A stretch of DNA of 64,000 bases from Gaiellasilicea sp963730405. GTDB lineage: Bacteria > Actinomycetota > Thermoleophilia > Gaiellales > Gaiellaceae. Under the pieces are notes generated by a model, which saw only the letters and a program-made list of their open reading frames with translations, ran no database searches and was not told where the DNA came from. Positions 56,747-64,000 of this stretch are shown one piece after another. Position 1 is the first letter of the stretch, and each line of letters starts with the position of its first letter. Location of the stretch: contig CAVSRW010000003.1 in NCBI GenBank assembly GCA_963730405.1, positions 1-64,000 of the forward strand, given 5' to 3'. The position numbers and the translations under genes were made by a program.

Positions 56747-58813
56747 CTACTCCTCCGATGCGTCCGCGGCGGCCCGGTCTGCGATCTCGCTGACGACCGT
56801 GGGGTCGGCCAGCGTGGTCGTGTCGCCGAGCGGGCGGTTCTCGGCCACGTCGCGCAGCAGCCGCCGCATGATCTTCCCGGAGCGCGTCTTCGGCAGCTCG
56901 GGCGTGAAGACGATGTTCGCCGGCTTCGCGATCGGGCCGATCTTCGCCGCGACGTGGTTGCGCAACTCCTCGAGCATCTCGAGCGAGCCCTCGTCGCCGT
57001 CCTTCAGGGTCACGTAGGCGACGATCGCCTGACCGGTGAGCGCATCGGCGCGGCCGCACACGGCCGCCTCGGCCACCTTCGGATGGTCGACGAGCGCCGA
57101 CTCCACCTCGATCGTCGAGATCCGGTGCCCGGAGACGTTCATCACGTCATCGACACGGCCGAGCAGCCAGAAGTCCCCGTCCTCGTCGATGCGGGCGCCG
57201 TCGCCCGCGAAGTACACACCCGGGTACTTCGACCAGTACGTCTCCCGGAAGCGCTCGTCGTCGCCGTAGATCCCGCGCGTCATCGCCGGCCACGGCCGCT
57301 TCAGGACGAGGTAGCCGCCGCCGCCCGGGCCGACCTCCTCGCCGGCCTCGTTGAAGACGCCGGCCTCGACCCCCGGGAACGGCTTCGTCGCCGATCCGGG
57401 CTTCGTCGTCGTCACGCCCGGCAGCGGCGTGATCAGGATCATCCCGGTCTCCGTCTGCCACCACGTGTCCACCACGGGCGTGCGGTCGCCGCCGACGTGC
57501 TCGCGGTACCAGACCCACGCCTCCGGGTTGATCGGCTCGCCGACCGACCCGAGCAGCCGCAGCGAGGAGAGATCGTGCTTCGCCGCATGCTCCGGGCCCC
57601 ACTTCATGTGCGCCCGGATCGCCGTCGGCGCCGTGTAGAGGATCGTGACGCCGTAGCGCTCGACGATGTCCCACCAACGGTCCTTGTCCGGGAAGTCGGG
57701 CGTGCCCTCGTAGAGGACGGAGGTGGCTCCGTTCGTCAGCGGGCCGTAGACGATGTAGCTGTGGCCGGTGATCCAGCCGATATCGGCCGCGCACCAGTAC
57801 ACGTCGTCCTCGGGCTTCAGATCGAAGATGAGCGCGTGCGTCGAGGCAACGCCGACGAGGTAGCCCGCCGTCGTGTGCGCGATCCCCTTCGGCTTCGCGG
57901 TGGTTCCCGACGTGTACATGAGGAACAGCAGGTCCTCGCTGTCCATCGGCTCGGGTGGGCTCGTGGCCGGGTCGTCCGAGACCTCGAAGTCGTGCAGCCA
58001 GTGGTCGCGCCCTGCCTGCATGGGGACGGCGTTCCCGGTGCGGCGGACGACGAGCGCCTTGCGGATCCCGGGCGCGTCCGCCATGGCGGCGTCCGCGGTC
58101 TGCTTCAGCGGCACGGTCGTGCCGCGGCGCCACGCTTCGTCCTGCGTGATCAGGACCTCGCAGCCCATGTCGTTCGCGCGGTCCGACAGCGAGTCGGCGG
58201 AGAAGCCGCCGAAGACGACCGTGTGCGGCGCCCCGAGCCGCGTGCACGCGAGCATCGCCACCGGCAGCTCGGGGACCATCCCCATGTAGATCGCGACCTT
58301 CGTCCCCTTGCCGACGCCGAGCTCCTTGAGCGCGTTCGCCATCCGGACGACGTCGCGCTGCAGGTCGGCGTAGGTGATCGTGCGGCGGTCGCCCTCGGGC
58401 TCGCCCTCCCATTGGTAGGCGACCCGGTCGCCGAGGCCGGCCTCGACGTGGCGGTCGACGCAGTTGTACGCGACGTTGAGCTTCCCTCCGAGGTACCACT
58501 TCGCGTACGGCAGCTCCCACTCGTAGAGCTCGCCGAAGGGCTCGAACCAGGTGACGCGCTCGCGCCCCTCGCTCTCCCAGAACTCGTCGAACTCGCGCTC
58601 GTAGATGTCCGGCCGCGCGACTGCGAGCGCGGCGAAGTCCGGCGGGGGCGGATACCGGCGATCCTCAGTGAGGATCGTCTCGATCGTCTGCCCGCGTCCC
58701 TCGTCGGCGTCGGCTCCGCCGGGCGGAGCCCGGCTCCGCCGCCGCCTGCCGTCTCTGCCGGCACGCGGCTCTCCGGCCCCGTATTGCTCATACTGTGGCC
58801 TCCGGCCGCCCAC
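56747..58813 (-). CDS. acs: Acetyl-CoA synthetase
   Basis: Intact ORF of 688 residues from GTG 58813; the family is about 645, matching from IETILTEDRRYPPPP on. Motifs: LFLMYTSGTTAKPKGIAHTT, DTWWQTETGMILITP, GYLVLKRPWPAMTRGIYGDDERF and PKTRSGKIMRRLLR (the regulatory acetylation Lys). The first about 43 residues are palindromic low complexity. A better start is ATG 58791 with GGAGG seven bases before it (MSNTGPESRVPAE), in another frame that would need a one-base deletion within the 58711-58740 palindromes. Confidence 0.9.
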   Translation of the reverse strand: MGGRRPQYEQYGAGEPRAGRDGRRRRSRAPPGGADADEGRGQTIETILTEDRRYPPPPDFAALAVARPDIYEREFDEFWESEGRERVTWFEPFGELYEWELPYAKWYLGGKLNVAYNCVDRHVEAGLGDRVAYQWEGEPEGDRRTITYADLQRDVVRMANALKELGVGKGTKVAIYMGMVPELPVAMLACTRLGAPHTVVFGGFSADSLSDRANDMGCEVLITQDEAWRRGTTVPLKQTADAAMADAPGIRKALVVRRTGNAVPMQAGRDHWLHDFEVSDDPATSPPEPMDSEDLLFLMYTSGTTAKPKGIAHTTAGYLVGVASTHALIFDLKPEDDVYWCAADIGWITGHSYIVYGPLTNGATSVLYEGTPDFPDKDRWWDIVERYGVTILYTAPTAIRAHMKWGPEHAAKHDLSSLRLLGSVGEPINPEAWVWYREHVGGDRTPVVDTWWQTETGMILITPLPGVTTTKPGSATKPFPGVEAGVFNEAGEEVGPGGGGYLVLKRPWPAMTRGIYGDDERFRETYWSKYPGVYFAGDGARIDEDGDFWLLGRVDDVMNVSGHRISTIEVESALVDHPKVAEAAVCGRADALTGQAIVAYVTLKDGDEGSLEMLEELRNHVAAKIGPIAKPANIVFTPELPKTRSGKIMRRLLRDVAENRPLGDTTTLADPTVVSEIADRAAADASEE
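58711..58740. repeat. Palindrome GGCTCCGCC-G-GGCGGAGCC (REP-like)
   Basis: Nine-base arms around one base (58712-58730), with the left arm repeated at 58732-58740. CGGCTCCGCCGGGCGG differs in one base from the element at 39427. It lies in the N-terminal extension of acs and coincides with the apparent frame change there. Confidence 0.55.
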
Positions 58814-58846
58814 CGGCAGTGACGGCCCAGGAACGCGCGAAGTCGC

Positions 58847-59986
58847 TCACAGCTCCAGGTCGTACGGGTAGTCGGTCAGCTTCTCGGCGCCGTCGGCGGT
58901 GACGAGGATCAGATCCTCGAGCCGGACACCGCCGTACCCGTGCCGGTAGAGGCCCGGCTCGAGCGCGATCACATCGCCCTCGACCAGGGGCTCGCTCTCG
59001 ACACGGCCGACGCCCGGCCGCTCGTGCACCTCGAGGCCGACACCGTGCCCGGTCGCGTGGAAGTAGCCGTCGACGAGCGACTCGCCCTCCTCCTTGTGCA
59101 GCTGCGTCTTGTGGCCGTGCTCGTGGAAGAAGTCGCACACCTGGCGGTGGATGTCGCTGCCCTTGACGCCCGGCTTCACGGCGGCAACGGCCATGTCGAG
59201 CGCCTCCTTCGCCAGCCGGTGGTACTCGCGCAGCTCGTCGGGTGCCGGGCCGACGGTGAACGTCCGCGTGAAGTCGGAGTAGCAGGCCGACTCGCGGTCG
59301 CGCGGGAAGAGGTCGAAGAGGACGACGTCCTCGGCGGCGATCGGGCCGGAGCCGCCGTCGTGGCCGACAGCGGTTTGGGCGCCGTGCGAGACGATGAACT
59401 CCTCGGCGGCGGCGCCCTGCTCGCCGAAGGCACGCTCGACCTCGAGCTGGATCCGCTCACAGGTCAGCGGCTCGCCTCCGAGCGTGAGCACGCCGTTCGC
59501 GCGCGAGGCGCTGCGCAGCATCTCGACGCCGACGGCAACTCCCGCCTCGACTGCCCGGCACGCGCGCCGGATCCCGGCCAGCTCCTGCTCGGTCTTGACC
59601 CGGCGGCGCTCGTCGAAGAAGCGCTGGTCGGCGGTCAGCTCGATCCCGTTCGCGCGCAGATGGTCGGCATGCGCGAGCGGGAAGCCGCCGGGCGTGACCG
59701 CGCGCTCGAGGCCGAACAGCCTGCAGGCACCGAGGTAGAGCTCGCGGTCGAGCTCGTACGCGTCGAGCCCGCGCTTCATCAGGTCGTCGACGCCCGCGTC
59801 CTCATAGGTCAGCACCTCGAGGCCGTGGCCGAGGCCGTCGATCCGGCCGGACTCGAGCGAGCTGACGACGACCGACCGCTTCCCGCCGACCTCGGCGTAG
59901 AGGAACGGATCGGGAACGGCCAGCGGCACCTCGTGGCGGAGCTCCGGCGAGCGGACCGTGTCGGCGATGATCAGGACATCGGACAC
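58847..59986 (-). CDS. M24-family aminopeptidase P/Xaa-Pro dipeptidase-like protein
   Basis: 379 residues from GTG 59986; TAGGAT (59999-59994) is seven bases upstream. Dinuclear metal ligands: VLFDLFPRDRE (Asp), CYSDFTRTFTVG (Asp), GYFHATGHGVGLEVHERPG (His), ALEPGLYRHG (Glu) and VRLEDLILV (Glu). The N-terminal 170 residues are the creatinase-like domain. Releases N-terminal residues next to proline; exact specificity unknown. Confidence 0.92.
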   Translation of the reverse strand: MSDVLIIADTVRSPELRHEVPLAVPDPFLYAEVGGKRSVVVSSLESGRIDGLGHGLEVLTYEDAGVDDLMKRGLDAYELDRELYLGACRLFGLERAVTPGGFPLAHADHLRANGIELTADQRFFDERRRVKTEQELAGIRRACRAVEAGVAVGVEMLRSASRANGVLTLGGEPLTCERIQLEVERAFGEQGAAAEEFIVSHGAQTAVGHDGGSGPIAAEDVVLFDLFPRDRESACYSDFTRTFTVGPAPDELREYHRLAKEALDMAVAAVKPGVKGSDIHRQVCDFFHEHGHKTQLHKEEGESLVDGYFHATGHGVGLEVHERPGVGRVESEPLVEGDVIALEPGLYRHGYGGVRLEDLILVTADGAEKLTDYPYDLEL

Positions 59987-59996
59987 GGCCCAGATC

Positions 59997-60887
59997 CTAG
60001 TCAGCAGCGAGCGCGGCCACGTCAGAACCCTCGCGCGCGTTGCGGACGCCGACGATCGCCGCCGTCACGCCCGGCTGCTCGAGCACCCAGGCGATCGCGT
60101 GGCGCCGGAGCGTCCGGCCGCGCCCGGCCGCCTCACGCGCGTGAGCCGCGATCTCGTCGGAGCGCTGCGCCAGGGGCGAGGAGCGGCGGAAGTCGTCCTG
60201 CTCCAGCTCCTCGGTCGAGAAGCCGTCGACGAGGAACCCGCTCGCGAGCGGCGCCCAGCAGAGCAGGCCGATCCCGAGCCGGCGCACGACCTCGAGCACG
60301 TCCGGATGCCTCGGTCCACCGAGCAGGCTGAGGGACTCCTGGCAGGACGTGACGGGCGCGACGGCGTGCGCGCGCTCGACGAGCTCGGCCGGGTGGTTCG
60401 AGAGGCCGGCCCAGCGGATCTTCCCCTCGTCGCGCAGGCGCTGCAGCTCGCCCCACGACTCCTCGATCGGCGTCGTCCGGTCGAGATCGTGGATCTGGAG
60501 CAGGTCGACATGATCGACGCCCAGGCGCAGCAGGCTCGCCTCGAGATCGGCGCGGATCGCCTCGGGCCGGTTGTCCATCCGTGAGACCCGGTCGGGGTCG
60601 GGCATCGTCCCGCACTTGGTGAAGAGGAGGACGTCGTCGCGCCTGCCGTCGAGCGCGCGGCGGACGATCTCCTCGGCGCTGCCCCAGCCGTAGAACGGCG
60701 CCGTGTCGATCCAGTTCGCACCCGCGTCGAGCGCCGCCCGGATCGCGGCGATCGCCTCGCGCTCGTCCTGGCCGCCCCAGTAGATCCACTCGCGGGCTGA
60801 ACCGACGGGCATGCTGCCGATCGGCGCCGTGCCGATGCCCACCACCGTGATCTCCGGTCCATCCGCGCCGAGCCGTCGCCGCTCCAC
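59997..60887 (-). CDS. Aldo/keto reductase
   Basis: 296 residues from GTG 60887. AKR catalytic features ANWIDTAPFYGWGSAEEIV (Asp, Tyr), VLLFTKCGTM (Lys), VDLLQIHDLDRTTPIEE (His); C-terminal VLEQPGVTAAIVGVRNAREG. TAGGAT (60900-60895) precedes the start by seven bases, back to back with the divergent M32 gene's TAGGTT (60905-60910). Confidence 0.9.
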   Translation of the reverse strand: MERRRLGADGPEITVVGIGTAPIGSMPVGSAREWIYWGGQDEREAIAAIRAALDAGANWIDTAPFYGWGSAEEIVRRALDGRRDDVLLFTKCGTMPDPDRVSRMDNRPEAIRADLEASLLRLGVDHVDLLQIHDLDRTTPIEESWGELQRLRDEGKIRWAGLSNHPAELVERAHAVAPVTSCQESLSLLGGPRHPDVLEVVRRLGIGLLCWAPLASGFLVDGFSTEELEQDDFRRSSPLAQRSDEIAAHAREAAGRGRTLRRHAIAWVLEQPGVTAAIVGVRNAREGSDVAALAAD

Positions 60888-60894
60888 GACTTCG

Positions 60895-60910
60895 ATCCTA
60901 CGGGTAGGTT
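60895..60910. promoter_or_regulatory. Back-to-back divergent -10 boxes
   Basis: TAGGAT (minus, 60900-60895) and TAGGTT (plus, 60905-60910) lie 4 bp apart and are seven and eight bases from their GTG starts at 60887 and 60919. Both transcripts would be leaderless, leaving 31 bp of intergenic DNA. Confidence 0.55.
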
Positions 60911-60918
60911 TGCCCCCG

Positions 60919-62412
60919 GTGAGTGCAGCGCTGGACGATCTGAAGCAGCGGCTGGCGGAGGTCTACGACCTCGAGAAGGCGGCCGCGATCGCGGGCTGGG
61001 ACCAGCGGACGATGATGCCGCCCCAGGGCGCAGCGGCCCGCTCGGAGGTGTCCGCGACGCTCTCGGGGATCGCCCACGAGCGCTTCGTCGCCGACGAGGT
61101 GGGCCGCCTGCTCGACGAGCTCGCGCCGCTCGAGGCCGAGCTGGACTTCGATTCCGACGACGCGAGCCTCATCCGCGTCACGCGCCGCGACTGGGAGAAG
61201 GCGCGCCGCGTCCCGCCCGAGCTCGCCGCCGACTGGGCGCGCGAGGGCGGCAGAGCGCACGTCGCCTGGCTCCAGGCGCGCGAGGCGAACGACTTCTCGG
61301 TCTTCCGGCCCGCACTCCAGCGCGTCCACGACGTCGCGCTGCGCTGGGCGGAGCTCATGGAGCCCGGCGACTCGCCCTACGACGCGTTCCTCGACGAGTA
61401 CGAGCCGGGGATGAAGACGGCCGAGGTGAAGGCGGTCTTCGACGTCCTCCGCCCGGAGCTGACCGCGATCGTGCGCGAGGCCGGTGAGCCGGCCGACGAC
61501 TCCTTCCTCGAGGGCGACTTCCCGCTCGAGCGCCAGCAGGAGTTCCTCGAGGGCGTGCTCCGCGCCTTCGGGTTCGAGAACGGCACGTACCGGCTCGACC
61601 CCACGGTGCATCCGTTCGCGACGACGTTCTCGCGGTCGGACATCCGGATGACGACGCGCTACAAGCCGACGAACCTGCGCGCGCTCTGGGCCGGGATGCA
61701 CGAGGCAGGCCACGGGCTCACGTATCAGGGCACCGGGCCGGAGCTTGCGCGCTCGCCGCTCTACGGGAACGCATCTCTCGGCCTCGGCGAGTCGCAGAGC
61801 CGGACGTGGGAGAACCTCGTCGGCCGATCGCTGCCCTTCTGGCGCGGGCGGCTGCCGGAGCTGCAGCGCCTCTTCCCTCAGCTCGAGTCGGTCGACCTCG
61901 ACACCTGGTACCGCGGGATCAACCGGGTCGCGCCCGGACTGATCCGCGTCGACTCCGACGAGGTCACCTACTCCCTTCACATCATCCTGCGCTTCGAGCT
62001 CGAGCAGGAGCTCGTCGCCGGAGCGCTGTCGCTCGACGACCTGCCGGAGGCCTGGAACGCGAAGATGAAGGAGCTGCTCGGCGTCGATGTCCCCGACGAC
62101 GCGCGCGGCGTGCTCCAGGACGTCCACTGGACGCGGGCCGCCTACGGCTACTTCCCCACCTACGCGCTCGGCAACGTCCTCTCCGTCCAGATCTGGCGGG
62201 CGGTCGAGGAGGAGCTGCCCGACCTGGACGCGCAGCTCGAGGCCGGCGACTTCGGGCCGCTGTACGGCTCGCTGCGCGACCGGATCTACCGGCACGGCCG
62301 CAAGTTCACGCCGCGGGAGACGCTCGAGCGGGCGATCGGCGCGACCGAGATCGACCCGCAGCCGTACCTCGGCTACCTGCGCTCGAAGGTCGCCGGGCTC
62401 CAGCCGGCCTGA
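60919..62412 (+). CDS. M32-family carboxypeptidase (Taq type)
   Basis: 497 residues from GTG 60919. WDQRTMMPPQGAAARSEVSATLSGIAHE opens the family; zinc motif MHEAGHGLTYQG (HExxH), the distal Glu in LGLGESQSRTWENLVGRS, and TYSLHIILRFELEQEL, TYALGNVLSVQIW. Cytoplasmic metallocarboxypeptidase with broad specificity, of normal length. Confidence 0.93.
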   Translation: MSAALDDLKQRLAEVYDLEKAAAIAGWDQRTMMPPQGAAARSEVSATLSGIAHERFVADEVGRLLDELAPLEAELDFDSDDASLIRVTRRDWEKARRVPPELAADWAREGGRAHVAWLQAREANDFSVFRPALQRVHDVALRWAELMEPGDSPYDAFLDEYEPGMKTAEVKAVFDVLRPELTAIVREAGEPADDSFLEGDFPLERQQEFLEGVLRAFGFENGTYRLDPTVHPFATTFSRSDIRMTTRYKPTNLRALWAGMHEAGHGLTYQGTGPELARSPLYGNASLGLGESQSRTWENLVGRSLPFWRGRLPELQRLFPQLESVDLDTWYRGINRVAPGLIRVDSDEVTYSLHIILRFELEQELVAGALSLDDLPEAWNAKMKELLGVDVPDDARGVLQDVHWTRAAYGYFPTYALGNVLSVQIWRAVEEELPDLDAQLEAGDFGPLYGSLRDRIYRHGRKFTPRETLERAIGATEIDPQPYLGYLRSKVAGLQPA

Positions 62413-62419
62413 TCGTCCG

Positions 62420-63331
62420 TCAGCCTTCCAGCTGACGGACGATCTCCGCTACGTCCTCGGCCAGCGCCGCGGCGGTCGCCGGCGCGATGCTCTTGCCGCT
62501 CTGGGCCTCGAGCTCGTGGACGAGTGCAGCGAGCAGACCAAGCGTCCCGCTGACGTCCCCGCTCCCGAGCGACGCCTCGGCGGCGGCCACTTTCGCGGCG
62601 AGGCTCATACCCGGCCCGACGCCTTCCACGGCGACGGCGAGCTCCGCGAGCAACTCGGCCGCGGTCGGCTCGTGCACGATCTCGATGTCGCCGACGACGA
62701 ACGGAACCGGCTGCGTGAACACGCACTGGGCCCCTTCGCACAACGCGATCTGGAAGCCGACGCCGACGATGTCGCCCGCGGAGAGCGAGAAGTCGTTCGG
62801 GTCGTCCGCGCTGTCGAGCGTCTTCGCCAGCTCGATGTGGGTCTCTGCTCCGTGCACCGCCACAGCACCGCTCGCGTCGACGGTCCCGCCGAGGTCGACG
62901 TCATGGAAGCCGCAGCTGGAGACCGGGCAGCCACCTCGCGCGCTGAGAACGAGGTCGCCGAAGCCGTTGCGGACGCCGAAGCCGAGCGCGACCCCGTCCG
63001 ACCCTTCCTCCGGCCAGACGCCGTCGTGGTCGTTGTCGAATCCGAACGAGACCGAGAGGGTCGGCGTCGTCGTCGCGACGCGGACGCCGAGGTACAGACG
63101 CTCTCCGTCGTTCATCACCCGCAGCTCGCCGGGGACGGCTCCGCCGCCGGGGGCGGAAGCCGTGAACGCCAGAGCGCTCGCGTCGTCCCACTCTCCCGGC
63201 GCGAGCACGCCGTCGACGACTGCCGTCCCGAACGCCCCGAAGGCCAGCGTCGGCGCGTGACTCCCGGCGCTCGCCGGGATCAGGAGCGCCGCGATCGCCG
63301 CGACGAGCAAAGCACCGCGTGTTCCCGCCAT
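62420..63331 (-). CDS. Secreted CBM9/DOMON-like protein with C-terminal FIMAH-type domain
   Basis: 303 residues from ATG 63331, with a strong Shine-Dalgarno (GGAGGGGAG) directly before it. Signal peptide GALLVAAIAALLIPASA; a beta-sandwich (DGVLAPGEWDDASALAFTA, RLYLGVRVATTTPTLSVSFGFDNDHDGVWPEEG, VRNGFGDLVLSA) like CBM9/DOMON domains; two Cys-containing loops; a C-terminal helical unit (SLAAKVAAAEASLGSGDVSGTL, LVHELEAQSGKSI) that resembles FIMAH. Cell-surface carbohydrate or heme binding is possible; no catalytic motif. Confidence 0.78.
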   Translation of the reverse strand: MAGTRGALLVAAIAALLIPASAGSHAPTLAFGAFGTAVVDGVLAPGEWDDASALAFTASAPGGGAVPGELRVMNDGERLYLGVRVATTTPTLSVSFGFDNDHDGVWPEEGSDGVALGFGVRNGFGDLVLSARGGCPVSSCGFHDVDLGGTVDASGAVAVHGAETHIELAKTLDSADDPNDFSLSAGDIVGVGFQIALCEGAQCVFTQPVPFVVGDIEIVHEPTAAELLAELAVAVEGVGPGMSLAAKVAAAEASLGSGDVSGTLGLLAALVHELEAQSGKSIAPATAAALAEDVAEIVRQLEG

Positions 63332-63436
63332 CTCCCCTCCTGTCGTAGCTACAGAGAGAGAAGCACCGGGACGCGCCAACGACAAGGGGAATCGACGACG
63401 AGCGTCGGGAACGGCGGCGTCCGTAGACTCAGCCCC

Positions 63437-64000
63437 GTGGAAGACGTGGTCGGGCGCGCGCTGAATCTCGTGGAGAGCTACGAGGCGATCGTGCGCGCGG
63501 AGTTGCCGCCCGACGTCGAGATCTTCGACGCGCACGTCCATCTCGGGCTCGACATCGACGGGATGCGCGGCGACCTCGAGGATCTGCTGCGGATCCAGGA
63601 CGCGCACGGGATCACGCGCTCGTTCATGTTCTGCCTCGACGAGCCCGACCGGCATCCCGGATTCCGGGCGCCGAACGACCGCACGCTCGCGTTCGCGGAG
63701 CGAAGCGGGGGCAAGCTCGTCCCGTTCGTCCGGCTCGACCTGACCGAGAGCCCGATCGAGGAGGCGACGCGCTGCCTCGACCTCGGCGCCGGCGGGATCA
63801 AGCTCCACCCGCGCGCGCAGAAGTTCATGCTCGACGACGAGCGCCTCGCGCCGGTGTTCGAGCTCGCGGCCGAGCGGAAGGTGCCGATCCTGATCCACGG
63901 CGGCCGCGGGCTGCCCCCGATCGCCGACGCGCTCGCCCGGCTGATGGACGCCTACGAGCCGCAGCTGATCGTCGCGCACGCGGGAATCGCCGACCTGGCC
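63437..64000 (+). CDS. Amidohydrolase 2 family protein, cut by the window end
   Basis: 188 codons from GTG 63437 remain open to base 64000. TAGACT (63424-63429) lies seven bases before the start. Metal motif IFDAHVHLG (HxH), then GGIKLHPRAQ, VPILIHGGRG and LIVAHAGIADLA follow the COG2159 amidohydrolase/decarboxylase order. The C-terminal metal Asp is outside the window. Substrate unknown. Confidence 0.85.
   Translation, partial: MEDVVGRALNLVESYEAIVRAELPPDVEIFDAHVHLGLDIDGMRGDLEDLLRIQDAHGITRSFMFCLDEPDRHPGFRAPNDRTLAFAERSGGKLVPFVRLDLTESPIEEATRCLDLGAGGIKLHPRAQKFMLDDERLAPVFELAAERKVPILIHGGRGLPPIADALARLMDAYEPQLIVAHAGIADLA

Overview
The window is very GC-rich, densely coding DNA with many 1-8 bp gene overlaps, GTG/TTG starts and few classical ribosome binding sites. 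More than twenty genes begin 5-8 bases after a TAnnnT hexamer, which is the look of leaderless transcripts. Gene content (PAC2-family protein, LAL-type LuxR regulator, DipZ, heme A synthase, glutamine-dependent NAD synthetase, ABC1 kinase) suggests a high-GC actinobacterium, with deep-branching Thermoleophilia (Gaiellales/Solirubrobacterales-like) as my best guess. I saw no rRNA, tRNA, CRISPR array, transposase or phage module. It reads as chromosome.

Layout. 0.1-7 kb: small hypothetical proteins, a VOC protein, a secreted protein with a damaged lipobox, a zinc-ribbon membrane protein, and a leftward operon of methyltransferase, O-antigen-ligase-like protein and a frameshifted MshEN/coiled-coil protein. 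6.6-10.3 kb: AlkA-like glycosylase, cyclic-nucleotide-binding protein, hexapeptide acetyltransferase, proC, pgl, and a DCC-family redox gene with an in-frame TGA exactly at its first catalytic cysteine. 10.3-20.5 kb: SF2 helicase behind an unusual leader hairpin, DipZ, LAL regulator, DUF4242-like and exported proteins, aldo/keto reductase, KDPG aldolase. 20.5-24.4 kb: PAC2 protein and three adjacent frameshifted genes (ctaA, lipoprotein amidohydrolase, selD). 24.6-31.8 kb: SDR, ABC1 kinase, thioredoxin-like lipoprotein, then a leftward HTH-TPR regulator followed by a 33-residue secreted-peptide-like ORF; upstream lie two related operator-like palindromes, a good sigma70-type promoter, a ~170 nt candidate sRNA and an intrinsic terminator; then TetR/MFS. 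31.8-38.6 kb: acyl-CoA synthetase/SDR pair, GFA-family gene of foreign composition, frameshifted thioesterase, nadE, ArsR/SRPBCC pair, Mug glycosylase. 38.6-50 kb: OsmC, class V aminotransferase-like protein, M20 peptidase, epimerase, SIS protein, M16 protease and a group of envelope enzymes (M15, L,D-transpeptidase, ICMT-like, PGM1-like ATP-grasp ligase, beta-lactamase-fold hydrolase). 50.4-56.7 kb: GNAT gene, then an NrtR-like Nudix regulator heading four tandem MDR oxidoreductases, divergent from an orphan LanC-like gene. 56.7-64 kb: acetyl-CoA synthetase, M24 peptidase, aldo/keto reductase, M32 carboxypeptidase, CBM9/FIMAH-type secreted protein and a cut-off amidohydrolase.

The three leads I rate highest are the HTH-TPR receptor + small peptide + operator + sRNA locus (27.86-29.72 kb), a possible selenocysteine DCC protein (9,995-10,288) with a bSECIS-like hairpin and selD in the same window, and the NrtR-MDR4/LanC-like locus. 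A caution applies throughout: six genes carry net +1 frameshifts, so some lesions may be sequence errors.
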